A stretch of DNA of 64,000 nt from Symsagittifera roscoffensis (lineage: Eukaryota > Xenacoelomorpha > Acoela > Convolutidae). The stretch covers positions 47,598,889-47,662,888 of the forward strand of contig NC_087071.1 of NCBI RefSeq assembly GCF_963678635.1, in the 5' to 3' direction. The position numbers were made by a program, and so were the translations under genes. The notes below the pieces were generated by a model. It saw nothing but the letters and a program-made list of their open reading frames with translations. It did no database searches and had not been told where the DNA came from. Shown piece after piece: positions 9,468-20,374 of this stretch (positions are counted from its first letter, which is position 1; each line of letters begins with the position of its first letter).

Positions 9468-10190
9468 ACTATCACAGTACTCTCCGCTAGTGTCCTAAGA
9501 CCCTTGTACCAAGACTACTGTCCCAAGACTAGTGTCCCAAGACTACTGTCCCAAGACTAGTGTCCCAAGGCTAGTGTCCCAAGACCAGTGTCCCAAGGCT
9601 AGTGTCCCAAGACTAGTGTCCCAAGGCTAGTGTCCCAAGACTACTGTCCCAAGACTAGTGTCCCAAGGGTAGTGTCCCAAGACCAGTGTCCCAAGGCTGG
9701 TGTCCCAAGACTACTGTCCCAAGGCTAGTGTCCCAAGACTACTGTCCCAAGACCAGTGTCCCAAGGCTAGTGTCCCAAGACTAGTGTCCCAAGACCCTTG
9801 TCCCAAGACCACTGTCCCAAGACCACTGTCCCAAGACCCTGTCCCAAGACCACTGTCCCAAGACCCTGTCCCAAGACCCCTGTCCCAAGACCCTGTCCCA
9901 AGACCACTGTCCCAAGACCCCGTCCCAAGACCCTGTCCCAAGACCCTTGTCCCAAGACCACTGTCCCAAGACCCTGTCCCAAGACCACTGTCCCAAGACC
10001 CTGTCCCAAGACCACTGTCCCAAGACCACTGTCCCAAGACCACTGTCCCAAGACCACTGTCCCAAGACCCTGTCCCAAGACCACTGTCCCAAGACCCTGT
10101 CCCAAGACCACTGTCCCAAGACCCTGTCCCAAGACCACTGTCCCAAGACTGCTCTGTCCCAAGACTTCTTCGGTACTGTCCCAAGACTCG
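9468..10190 (-). repeat. 14-bp minisatellite in the leader of element A
   Basis: Head-to-tail copies of a 13-14-bp unit; element strand GTCTTGGGACAGTG with variants such as GTCTTGGGACAGG and CACTAGCCTTGGGACAG. Because 14 is not a multiple of 3 and the unit has no stop in several frames, long false reading frames appear on both strands. The array starts roughly 250 bp upstream of the ORF1 ATG. C and D have related arrays of different length. Confidence 0.95.
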
Positions 10191-10757
10191 TCACGGAGTG
10201 TCTTCCTCGTTGTAGGGACTTCTTGTATCACCGTACCTTGTACCACCACTCAAGCTCTAGTAAAATTTTCCCAAAAACCCTCTCTTAAAAGCCAAATGCT
10301 GACCCCCCTCTTCTTTTTGGTTGTTTCTATTTCAATGTAGGTGTGCAGGTATCTTGTGATCACCTGTTCGTATAAAACCAAACACAAATCCTCACTAAAA
10401 TGCAACAAAAATCTAAGTAAGAAAAATAATAAAAACTGAAAAATGAGCCCACCTGAAATTCAATGGTGACCAATGTCTACCTTTCGTCTAAAAAAAATTT
10501 GTCTGGTACCTAATTGCCACGCGTTTTCCTCCCCCCACTAGTGATCTTATGGGGTATCACAAAAGCTGTCTATATCCGGTCCCCCCTACCAAACCAACCA
10601 GCGTACCAGTCTTTACTCGAGTTGAATTTTGGATCTCCACCTAATATTACCAACGCGTGTTAATTTCTAATGTAACTAAGTCAACGATGTCGACTAATTA
10701 GTTACTCTAATTTCCCCCTTTTTACAATTTACAACCGCCAACCTCTAACTTAACCAG

Positions 10758-10795
10758 TCCCCCTTCTAACCTCCCCCCTTTCTAGCCCCCCTTCT
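10758..10795 (-). repeat. G-run cluster in the leader of element A (potential G-quadruplex)
   Basis: On the element strand there are three G-runs of five or six, separated by short A/T-rich spacers (plus strand CCCCC...CCCCCC...CCCCCC), with a further C-run just upstream. The cluster is kept at the equivalent place in C and D. A quadruplex in genomic RNA is possible but untested. Confidence 0.5.
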
Positions 10796-11020
10796 TAAGC
10801 CTAAAAATTACTTTAAGCGCCGGGTGCTAAACCTCTCAAGAGAAAACCGTAGACCTGTTTCCAGGCCTGCTCAAGTAAAAACGTTCCTCAAAACTGGGGG
10901 ATTTCGCTTATCCAATTTTACACTTATCTCCTATAATGTAATGTGGATTCTAACGATACCCGTTCTGCCCAACTTGAGAACTCGAGAATTGCCAAATCCC
11001 TCTTGGCTGCTTTCCCACTC

Positions 11021-11210
11021 GACTGGTCACCTGTTCCAGTCCAGTCTCCTATTGGTTCAGCCAAGTGTCCCTGAACCACTTTCCCACTCGGCTGGTCACC
11101 TCTTCCAGTCAAGTCTCCTATTGGTTCAGCTCAAGTGTCCCTGAACCACTTTCCCACTCGGCTGGTCACCTCTTCCAGTCAAGTCTCCTATTGGTCCAGC
11201 TAAGTTCCAA
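11021..11210 (-). repeat. ~67-bp tandem repeat, about three copies (element A leader)
   Basis: Each unit carries CACTCGGCTGGTCACC, TTCCAGTCAAGTCTCC and TATTGGTTCAGC in order (plus strand), with small differences between copies. C (36275-36456) and D (61538-61712) have the same array. Confidence 0.9.
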
Positions 11211-11384
11211 GCTATCTGAAAACCCTTGACAACGCCCCACTTCGGGCACTTTATTCAGTTTACTGGTTTAAATTGCTAGGTTGATCGAAACGATCGAACT
11301 TGTAAAACAGTATGGGTATACTATTTAATTAATATAAAGGTTTGATCCAACTAATCTGGTGTCAAAGTCACTGTCTTTTTTCGT

Positions 11385-11465
11385 TTTATGGTTTTTGTTC
11401 CTTTTTCTTTTCTTTTTTGGTTTTTGTTTTGCTTTTTGTCTTTTTGCTCGTTTTTTGTCTCCCTA
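11385..11465 (-). repeat. A-rich tract (element sense) in leader of element A
   Basis: The plus strand is a T-rich run broken by single G or C bases (TTTTTGGTTTTTG type), so the element RNA would be A-rich. The equivalents are 35998-36090 in C and 61290-61350 in D, with different lengths, as expected for a slippage-prone simple repeat. Confidence 0.8.
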
Positions 11466-11667
11466 GTTGCCCCCCTTTACTCGGTTAGCTAAGCCTCGTT
11501 CGGAGAGCGTACCAGGAAATTTTCTCGAGTTTTCTTAAAAAGCTATCACGGTACAACCGGAAGGTTTGCACGTTCCTGTCGAACCGTACCGCCGGTACTC
11601 TAGAATGGGCATTCAGCCCGAAGCTGTCTCAAGTGGGTTTGACTCCGTAGTCTTGATGTCGTAAACA

Positions 11668-11680
11668 CCCAGGAGCGCCA
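11668..11680 (-). promoter_or_regulatory. Candidate tRNA primer-binding site of element A
   Basis: On the minus strand TGGCGCTCCTGGG begins 12 bases after the LTR end. Its first three bases, TGG, would pair with a tRNA 3' CCA. It is identical in C and D. The offset is longer than usual for Ty3-type elements and I cannot name the tRNA. Confidence 0.4.
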
Positions 11681-11691
11681 TAAAAACACTA

Positions 11692-12578
11692 TGTAACATT
11701 CGTCTACTACAGTCACACATGAGGCTTAAGAAAAATAGGCCCTATAACTATTGGCTCAGGAGTCAGGGACACTATCTCTTGTGTTTTACCACCTCAAATC
11801 AGTCGGAGCCAATTCGGTTCGCTTGTGACATGAGACTACGACCCGTTACAGCTTAAAGGCTACTACTAAAATATCCCCCCACTCTAGAATTAGAAACGTC
11901 CCCATACTTAGGTCTCTAGATACCCAAAATACATGAACGCCGTTAAAAACCGGGTCGGAACAATCCGTTAAGTTACTTTTTTTTATTAGACAGTGGAACT
12001 TTGATCCATTTCAGATGGATCAACCTAAAACTCGCCTTACCTCAACATAACAATTATAAAACACACTCTAGAATTTAAATTAAGTACTCACATTGTAGCA
12101 CGCTCAAGAACCAGGAAGTAAATAAGTCTGTAAACAACTCAAGAATCAATAAAGTTACTAAGATAAGTTTAATGTCAGTCAGTTTTAACAACAAGAACCA
12201 GTTTTTACTCTAGACTGCAGGTTTTCGTGAACCATTGGGACACTCTAGCTGTCCACCTTTCCACCGAAGGTTCACTCTGGTCCAGTTCGAATAATTGTTG
12301 TCTCGGGAATACTCTGTCTTCTATTTCAGATAGGACAGCTCTACTCTTGTTCACTATGATGGAAATTGCGAATAGCAATTTCCCACTCGTTTTTATCTGA
12401 CAACTTCCCCGCAATTGTTCTGAAATTGTTCTGATTTCTTTTTCTGATTTTCAGTTATCGCGAGAAAATCGTGCATGACATGTTCCATTCGAAATTTTGA
12501 AAAATTAAATTTCACTCCAAAATCAAGTGTTTTCTGCTCTTCTCAAGGTCAAACTTCCAAATATGACCGACTGGCACA
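11692..12578 (-). repeat. 5' LTR of element A
   Basis: 887 bp, beginning TGTGCCAGTCGGTCATATTT and ending GTTACA on the minus strand (TG...CA termini). It matches the solo LTR 12927-13812 and the LTRs at 34861, 56177 and 60171. It contains AATAAA-type signals and two inverted repeats that would form hairpins. Confidence 0.95.
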
Positions 12579-12926
12579 GATCTTTAATTTCATCAACAAA
12601 TGGTAAGATGTCTGATCCGAGCAAGAATTGGATAGAATCATCATATTAGTCATGATCCCGCTTGTCCCAAGTTACCGGGACTAAAAACAATTAAAGAAAA
12701 ACTGTAAATTTAACCAAAAATAGTGTATAACCAAAAAAAAAGCCAAAAACAAATTTATCTGAAAAAAAGTACAAAAACAATAAAAAATCCGAAAAGAACC
12801 AAAAACAGTAATAATTAAAGTGACAGTTTATATGTTATTTCCGGACGAGATGCGATCTGACCTTGCTATTTGTTGTTGTTTCAGATTAATTTATATGACT
12901 TCTATTAGAACGATTGTGTGTTTGGT
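12579..12926. other. Spacer between two inverted LTRs
   Basis: 348 bp of A-rich sequence with runs such as CCAAAAACA. No gene seen. It separates the minus-strand LTR of A from the plus-strand solo LTR, giving an inverted repeat with ~0.89-kb arms. Confidence 0.8.
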
Positions 12927-13812
12927 TGTGCCAGTCGGTCATATTTGGAAGTTTGACCTTGAGAAAAGCAAGAGCACTTAATTTTGGAGTGAAATTTGAT
13001 TTTTCAAAAAATTGAATGGAGCCTGTCATGCACAATTTTCTCGCGATAACTGAAAACCAAAAAAGAGAAATCAGAACGATCAAGTGACAATCGCGGGAAA
13101 GTTGCCAGATAAAACAGTAGGAAATTGCTATTCGCAATTTCCGTCACAATAAAACTAGAGTAGAGCTGTCCTATCTGAAACAGAAAGAAGCGTATTCCCG
13201 AGGACTGGATTATTATTTGAACTGGACTAGAGTGAACCTTTGGTGGAAAGGTGGACAGCTTGAGTGTCCCAATGGTTCACGAGAGGCTATATTCTAGAGT
13301 TAAAACTTGTCCTTGTTATTGAAACTGAAAAACATTAAACTCATTTAGTTACATTATTTAATTCTCGAGTTGCTGACCGACTTGATTACTCCTAGTTCTT
13401 GAGCGTTCTACGATGTGAGTACTTAATTTAAATTTTTAGAGTGTGTTTTATGATTGTTATGTTGAGGTAAGGCGAGTTTTAGGTTGATCCATCTGAAATG
13501 GATCAAAGTTCCACTGTCTAATAAAAAGTAACTTAACGGATTGTTCCCACCCGGTTTTTAAGGGCGTTCATTTATTTTGGGTATCTAGAGACCTAAGTAT
13601 GGGGACGTTCTTATTTCTAGGGTGGGGGGATATTTTGGTAGTAGCCTTTAAGCTGTAACGGGTCGTAGTCTCATGTCACAAGCGAACCGAATTGGCTCCG
13701 ACTGATTTGAGGTAGAAAAACACAAGAGATAGTGTCCCTGACTCTTGAGCCAATGGTTATAGGGCCTATTTTTCTTAAGCCTCATATGTGACTACAGTAG
13801 ACGAATGTTACA
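12927..13812 (+). repeat. Solo LTR of the A/C/D family
   Basis: 886 bp from TGTGCCAG to GTTACA. It is not followed by the leader sequence (TAGTGTTTTTATGG) seen after the complete 5' LTRs, and it is flanked by GGT on both sides (12924-12926 and 13813-13815). This fits a solo LTR left by recombination between the two LTRs of one insertion. A hairpin-forming repeat TTGATCCAT-ctga-AATGGATCAA lies at 13484-13506. Confidence 0.9.
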
Positions 13813-14718
13813 GGTGGCGGGTTGGGTACCCTCCCTTGAGTGTAATTTGAGTATTTAAGCACGTTAATTGTGATTGTGCCGATGAATGGAGGGTAGAGTG
13901 GCAAGCTGACCGACGTGTTCCAGACTCAATAAGGGCATCAGGGACAACATCCACAACGACTGTTGGGTATCGTTGACTCAATTTTAGTATCGTTCGGGTA
14001 CTATTTCATTAAAACTTAAGATGTGGGGGACACGATTGACGCGGTCCGATTGTACCCTCCATCGATCGCGAATTTCCGAGTTAAGGGTCTTAATTCGGGT
14101 ATTTTGGTGCAAGGGAGGGTATATAAAATAACGTGTATATTCATTAACGACTATTAAAATTTTATGATCCTTACTATATGTTTTTTTATCTCCTATTCAG
14201 ACCCGAGAAACACCCCAATTTTGTCGAAAAATTTTGATTTTCGACCAAACGGTAGACCCCCAAAATTTTGGATATCCTAGCTTTTCCGAACAGCAAAAAG
14301 TTTTTTATACAGGGAGTTACTACATTGTTCAATCCCCCCGAATAAAGAAACCGCGTGAAAAAGGAATCAGTAGAAGTTAGAAAAAACAAAACTTTTCGAT
14401 CAAAATTTTGATAATTTTCCGAATTTTGTCAATCTGTTTTGGCGATCGAGTTTTTGAAATTTTAGATTTAGAGCAAAAAACGTTTTCGCGTTAGGAGCGT
14501 GCTAGTATAATGTGCAAGGTTGGAAGAGAGTTTTTGAGTAACCTTCCGATTAGCTCCCTGGATAGAGCTAACGACTTAAAGATTGGAAAAGGTAGGAATC
14601 GGAGGGTACAAATTTGATAGTTATTCGCCAAATGTTTGTTTCCAAACCAATATTGGTCCAAATTTTAGCATTGTTCTATTGTCGTACGGGGCTACTAGGC
14701 TCGTTTCAATTTTTTTAG
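13813..14718. other. Intergenic, no gene recognised
   Basis: AT-rich sequence with many AAAATTTTGA-type words. The short open frames here (for example 14186-14389 minus and 14583-14765 plus) have no recognisable motif. Confidence 0.7.
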
Positions 14719-15745
14719 GCACTTTCAGTAGGAGTTGCGGAAAAAGTCTTTCAGAAACTATATAGGTGGTAAAAAAGGCCATTTTGACGTACGTGTTTTT
14801 GGCGTTTTCTCAAAGACTAGCAAACTGATCGGGATAATTTTGGTACCATAAGTCGAAGTTTTTGAGTTGATTATTTCGGGAAAGAAAAATTGTATAGGTT
14901 TTGTTGGTTCGGAGGGTCAAAATTTTAGGGACCCTCCGAGCGGCAGAAAACTTTATAAGATCACCTTTTTATCCTACTGGGAAGGTTGACCGTGTCAGCC
15001 AACCTGGTTATAAGTCAGCTAGACCGCATTAGGAGGCTTTACCGCGGTAGAATAACCCGTTTTCTCCATTTTTTGAGAACCCTCCGAAGTAACCCTTAGG
15101 AGTCAGTTAAGCTCCTTAGCAACCCTCCTTAGTGGAAATTTCCCACGAGACCCTCCGAAGAAGTTAAAACAACCCCAATAGAGATTTTAGCTTGTTTTGA
15201 CGCCTTCTGGGACTACTTGGAGACCCTTTCAAGTGATATTCGAAAAATTTGAAATTTTGAAGGAACCCTCCGAAGTAACCCTCGGGAGCGTATTAAGCCT
15301 CTTATTGACCCTCCTTAGTGAGTTTATGGGGACCCTCCGAAGAAACTTGGGTGATTAAAGTACCCTCCGAAGTAACCCTCCGAGGTAAGCTAAGTGTCTT
15401 AACAACCCTCTGAAGTAACCCTCCGGAGTGACTTAGGCCCCTTTACAACCCTCCTTATTGAAAACTTAGGGGTACCTCCAGGGGCAATTTGAGCAACTAA
15501 AATATCCCTTTGGAGTCGGAATAAAGGGTGGAGTACCAACGGGTAGCATATTGGGATTATAAGAGCCCATTTGACCCGGAAGTGTATGATCAACTTTGGA
15601 TTCTAGATCGGGTCTATCAGAAGTACCCGAAACAATTTTTTTGATTATTATTTTGGCTGAGTGGTTGCCTTGAACTACTTAATAGGAAAGCTCGGGCAAT
15701 CCGGGAACACATAAAAGAAGACCTAGGTGAGTGTATTAGGCAAAT
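14719..15745 (+). repeat. ~1.03-kb direct repeat, copy R1
   Basis: It starts GCACTTTCAGTAGGAGTTGC and is repeated at 16200-17238. It differs from R2 by scattered substitutions and an insertion of about 28 bp present only in R2. Its centre is packed with degenerate copies of ACCCTCCGAAG and AACCCTCCGG. It could be an LTR or leader block of an old element, possibly of B, but no LTR termini could be fixed. Confidence 0.8.
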
Positions 15746-16010
15746 ACCCACTCACTTGAGAAGAAAATTTGTTCCCTGCTCTTGTGCACTTGGGGCGTCC
15801 CGGGTTTGGGAGAGCTTTTTCATAGACTTTAGAAATTTTCGATCAGAGGTTGCCTTCAGCTACTCAGTAGGACAGCTCGGGCAATCGCAGGACACCTAAA
15901 AGAAGGCCTCGGTGAGTGTATTGGGCAAATACACACTCACTTGAGAAGACAATGTCCTGTGCTTCGTTCTTTTGGAGTGTTCAGATTGAGGGAAGTCTTT
16001 TTCTTTAAGA
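15655..16010 (+). repeat. ~180-bp repeat in two copies with a 12-bp hairpin in each
   Basis: 15655-15830 and 15845-16010 share GAGTGGTTGCCTT-like starts, then GCTCGGGCAATC, then the inverted repeat GTGAGTGTATT...AATACCCACTCAC (15727-15755) or ...AATACACACTCAC (15912-15940). A third, partial copy at 17155-17240 lacks the right arm of the hairpin. Confidence 0.75.
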
Positions 16011-16199
16011 CTAAGTTTTATTCATCTATTCCTGAATCATCAGTGTTTTTTTTCAAAAGATTGTTTGATTTTAACAAAACAGTGATTTGATATGAGTGTG
16101 GCGGTAAAATTGATACTGACGAAAGGTCGCTGTGACCTGTAGGATATTTTTATCTGATTATCATTTGTGTTTTGTGTATTGACTATATCTTGACTACTC

Positions 16200-17238
16200 G
16201 CACTTTCAGTAGGAGTTGCGGAAAAAATCTTTCAGAAACTATATAGGTGGTGAAAAAAGCCATTTAGACGAACGTGTTTTTGGCAATTTCCCAAAGTCTA
16301 GCAAACCGATCGGGATAAAGTTGGTACCATAAATCGAAGTTTTTGACCACTTTTCCGGACCGCAGCCGTTTTTGGGTTGATAATTTCGGGAAAGAAAAAT
16401 TGTATAGGATTTGTTGGTTCGGAGGGTCAAAATTTTAGGGACCCTCCGAGCGGCAGAAAATTTTATAAGATCACCTTTTTATCCTACTGGGAAGGTTGAC
16501 CGTGTCAGCCAATCTGGTTTTAAGTCAGCTAGACTGCATTTGGAGGCTTTACCGCGGTAGAATAACCCGCTTTCTCCATTTTTGGAGAAGTAACACTTAG
16601 GAGTCAGTTAAGCTCCTTAGCAACCCTCCTTAAAGAAAATTTCCCACAAGACCCTCCAAAGAAGTTGAAACAAACCCCAACAGAGAATTCAGCTTGTTTT
16701 GACGCCTTCTGAGACTAGTTGGAGACCCTTTCAAGTGAGATTCGAAAAATTTGAAATTTTGAAGGAACCCTCCGAAGTAACCCTCCGGAGCGTATTAAGC
16801 CTCTTATTGACCCTCCTTAGTGAGTTTATGGGGACCCTCCGAAGAAACTTGGGTGATTAAGGTACCCTCCGAAGTAACCCTCCATGGTAAGCTAAGTGTC
16901 TTAACAACCCTCTGAAGTAACCCTCCGGAGTGACTTAGGCCCCTTTACAACCCTCCTTATTGAAAACTTAGGGTTACCTCCAGGGGCAATTTGAGCAACT
17001 AAAATATCCCATTAGAGTCGGAATAAAGGGTGGAGTACCATCGGGTAGAATATTGGGATTATAAGAGCCCATTTGACCCGGAAATTCGTTATCAACTTTG
17101 GATTCTAGATTGGGTCTATCAGAAGTACCCGAAACACATTTTTTTTTATTATTATTTTGGCTGAGTGGTTGCCTTGAACTTCTAAATAGGAAATCCGGGA
17201 ACACACAAAAGAAGACCTCGGTGAGTGTATAAGGCAAA
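16200..17238 (+). repeat. ~1.03-kb direct repeat, copy R2
   Basis: Second copy of R1, in the same orientation, offset by about 1,481 bp. It ends about 250 bp before the likely start of element B's Gag at 17484. The adjacency suggests, without proving, that R1/R2 belong to B's 5' end. Confidence 0.8.
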
Positions 17239-17483
17239 TATCTTGTGAAAATTTTGTGATTTTGTTCTACTAGACAACTGGCTGGAGTTAGCATTATCTT
17301 ATTACTAAGTAAGCCTTGTGTGTAACCCTAGCTGAGTCACAAATATCATCCCCCAGAAGTCTAAGGAACATTTTTGATATTGATGAAGTCGGGTAGGCAG
17401 CGTTAAGTAAAATAAATTGAATTCATTTGCGGTACGTGTGCATTGCCATTAATTTGTAGCAATATTACTATTCGAAACAAAAT

Positions 17484-20140
17484 ATGCAGCGTAGAGACTC
17501 GTTGGGATTGACTACTAAGATTCCCAGGCTGACCAAGGGAAGCACGCGAAAGTTTAAAACTAGGCTAAGCCAATTTTCCTTTAGCAGCGTTTCCGACGTT
17601 TTTGCTGACAACGAATCGACTAAAGGTCAAGCTTTCAGTGAGCGGAATGAAACTAAGAAGCGAGAAGAACCTCGATGGCAATCAAGGGCGAAGTGCCGAG
17701 GCCGGACTGGCGAGCGAAGCGCTTATGGACTCCTTCGACGAAGGGGAAAAATGCTCATCCGACCCGTCTTTGAGCCAGGCGAGGACATCGAACGGGAGGA
17801 ATTCCAAAGGACCGAGAAGAAGTGTTGTTCAGGGGAATGTCCAAATCAGAAACTAAGAGTCATTACTGGAGAAAAGAACAATCATCTCTGGTCAAGCAGA
17901 GCAAGAATGCAATGATGTCGAGTATAAGTCCGAGTGAAGAACAAACGGGTTCAAAGGCCAAGAAAAGCTGGAAGCCTTTATATGATGAGCGCATGGCGTC
18001 ACTACAAATTGAAGGTCTATCTTCCGGTTACGACTATCCGGAGATAACCCATCCGGATGTGGATTTCACGCCGTGCCCAAGAAATGACATGAATAGGAAG
18101 GCGTTGTCCACCTCGCCGACCTGGACCATGTCTGATGGGATAACCGTGGGAATATCCTCGACGTTCGACAGGTTGATGATGTCGATGGGCAAGCAAAAGG
18201 GCGGTGCGTCATCGAGTACCAGGCTGCAACAGCAGTTGAACTCATCTTCTCGGCGTCTAACCCCGGTATTGGGGGCGGCTGGCGATAAAAGTAACTTGTT
18301 TGCAGGCGTAATGACAGGCCTGGAAGAACTGAGACGGGACATGACTAAGAGAATAGATCAGGTCGCGGAAAGAGCTCACCAGGGTCAAGAGAAATTGCGA
18401 GATGAGCTGACACACATGAAGTCGCAAGCGAGAGTCGATCAGGCTCAGTTGATTCGCAACACCGATCAATGCCTGGCGGAGAGCTTGGCTCAGGCAAACA
18501 AGGAGTAAGAGGAAAGAGAGGTTAGGATGACAAGAGAGATCGAGCAATTATTGAACGATCACGACAATACCTATGCTCATACGATGACTAGCCTGGAAAA
18601 AAGGTTGGATACCAAATCTGACCAGATGATGCGAAAGCTTGACGAGATCTTAAACGGGAGCAATCGGGAGGAGCGTTCCGCCCAAGGGAGCGCTCACGCC
18701 AGGCAAATCATGGAGACGGAGCACGCAGCTATGCCGGGGCCCAGCAAAGTTCGAGAACGAATTACAAATTTAAGCACAGGGAGAGGCCAGGTTGGACAAA
18801 CCCGGTTCCGCTGGAGGCGGATGCCAACCCGGAGACAAGATTGCCCATTGTGCCACAAGTCAGACCAGTGCCAGATCTGATTACAGTCTCACATGACACA
18901 ACGATGTTGCCTCGATGTTTGAGCCTCTGAACAGATCTCTCGAAACATTCATCACCAAACTCTCGAAGTCAACCGAGAGAGGAGAGAGGTCAAGAAGGAC
19001 ACTGAAAAAGCCGAAGTCATTAAAGACGAGTCAGACGGCTGCATTGATACTTGGATAGAGGTGATGAAATTACACTTTGAGGAAGAGAGTCTCTCCAAGA
19101 AACAAGAGTGCAGCGCGCTAACGAGCAACCTGGAGGGTACTGCACTAAGTTGTGTAATGGCGAAAAGAGCCAATGAGAAAGACAGCGCTCGCAAGAATTT
19201 TGACATCCTGCTGAATCGTTTCGGCTCTGTAGTACAAGGGCATCAGGCTATGGTGAACTTCGAAAAGAGGCGTCAAAGGGATGACGAATCCACAGACATG
19301 TTTTTGGACGACCTTGAATTACTCAGAAGGAGAAGCAATCACGATGAGAGAACATCAGAGCGGAGCTTAGCGATTGCCTCAAAGTTCATGGATGGAGTAA
19401 AGAGTGATGCGCTGAAAACCATGCTAGCCACACACTTCACCCTGTCGCTTGACCAGGTACCCACGCCCAATGATTTGCGGATGAAGTCGCGTGAGTACTT
19501 GCTCATAAATCCGAGGGTGCAAAACCGTTTTAGCAATTTTGGCAACTACATCGGAACAAATATTGGCGCGAACTCCAGTTGGTACAGACCTCATGACGAC
19601 ATGGATAAGAGGAGGTCATGTGCGAATTGTGGCTCGATGAACCACTATGTTTCCGCCTGTTCTGCTTACAAACAGATCATGAAGGCGATAGGATACTTTC
19701 TCGATAACGTTGATGCGACCGACGATGACTACGAAGAGTACATTAGAGGACTCATAATGAAGTTTGAACCAAGGTGCTTCTTCTGTAATTTGGAGGGACT
19801 CTCAAGTGGGATTGCACTCATTTTTGGGATGAGGTGGCGGACGCGAAACATCCCCGTCATGAAGAGGCGCGTTCGGGCTTCAAAGCCAGTCAAGCACGTC
19901 TGATGAACGAGGCTGAGTCTCGGAGAAAAGAGACGACACCAAGCAACTTTTCGACTAAGAAGGTGAAGACCTTGCCTGATGAGGTGGTAGCCTCGAGCCT
20001 GGGGGCAGAGTCGGCCGGCCCGCTCAAGATGGATTATGGCTTGGCGGCGAAGACAGCGTTACAGAATGTCCCTTAGGAGCTAGCCACGAAGGAAGTGGAG
20101 CAATGGGTAAGGTCGGAACTGTAAAGCACAGATCTTTGGG
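17484..20140 (+). pseudogene. Element B Gag pseudogene
   Basis: The likely start is ATG 17484 (MQRRDSLGL...). The frame shifts between 17484-17915 and 17822-18508, has an in-frame TAA at 18506-18508, then continues 18527-18880 and 19061-19903. A helical segment (about 18300-18650, LEKRLDTKSDQMMRKLDEIL) matches the A/C segment before the Gag core. The core retains DTWIEVMKLHFEEESL. Zinc knuckle 1 (CANCGSMNHYVSAC, about 19620-19661) is intact. Knuckle 2 starts CFFCNLEG (about 19773) and is then broken by a frameshift and loss of its His. The remainder (19834-20076) is an alternative frame of the same gene. Confidence 0.85.
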
Positions 20141-20374
20141 AAACATTTGACATTTTGAGGAAAACCACATTTGACATTTTGAGAAAAAGAAGAGGACAAA
20201 CAGGAACCCAGAAAACAGGGACTAAAGCTAAATGTTATATCGGGTAAAACTTTTGCGTGACGAAAGAAGGAATGAAGATTTTGTCCATTATTTCATTTGT
20301 AGGACACCAGGTGGTCAAGAACTTGAGTGAACCGTCCGAGATTACGCTGGTACACCATGCGGACTACCTGAGGG

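Larger units (their letters stand above)
9225..11691 (-). other. 5' leader of element A
   Basis: 2.47 kb between the 5' LTR and the ORF1 start, without a credible gene. In element order it holds the candidate primer-binding site, an A-rich tract, ~67-bp tandem repeats, a G-run cluster and a 14-bp minisatellite, each listed separately. The same modules, in the same order, are found in C (35765-38362) and D (61059-63412). Confidence 0.85.
1..12578 (-). mobile_element. Element A: giant Ty3/gypsy LTR retrotransposon, 5' part, minus strand
   Basis: On the minus strand the order is 5' LTR (11692-12578), leader (9225-11691), ORF1 (417-9224), then the ORF1-ORF2 interval running off the left edge. 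Positions 1-130 are the reverse complement of the C-element sequence around 47270-47400, so ORF2 and the 3' LTR must lie left of the window. ORF1 is uninterrupted, whereas the C copy has at least nine breaks, so A is the best candidate here for a young or recently active copy. The 5' flank in element orientation ends in ATC; the matching target-site repeat would be outside the window. Confidence 0.93.

Noticed and set aside
9225-9470. A Gag-Pol frameshift or readthrough signal
   Set aside because: In element A Gag and Pol are in one continuous frame, so no recoding site is needed; frame changes in C are private indels when compared with A and D.
9700-10340. Long plus- and minus-strand reading frames made of repeated Pro-Lys-Thr or Leu-Gly-Thr peptides (also at 37241-38048 and 62511-63067)
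   Set aside because: They are open only because the 14-bp minisatellite unit lacks stops in several frames. They occur on both strands, vary with array length and have no ordinary sequence context.
12579-12926. A tRNA or other small RNA gene in the A-rich spacer
   Set aside because: No cloverleaf, A-box or B-box sequence could be seen; the stretch is simple A-rich sequence.
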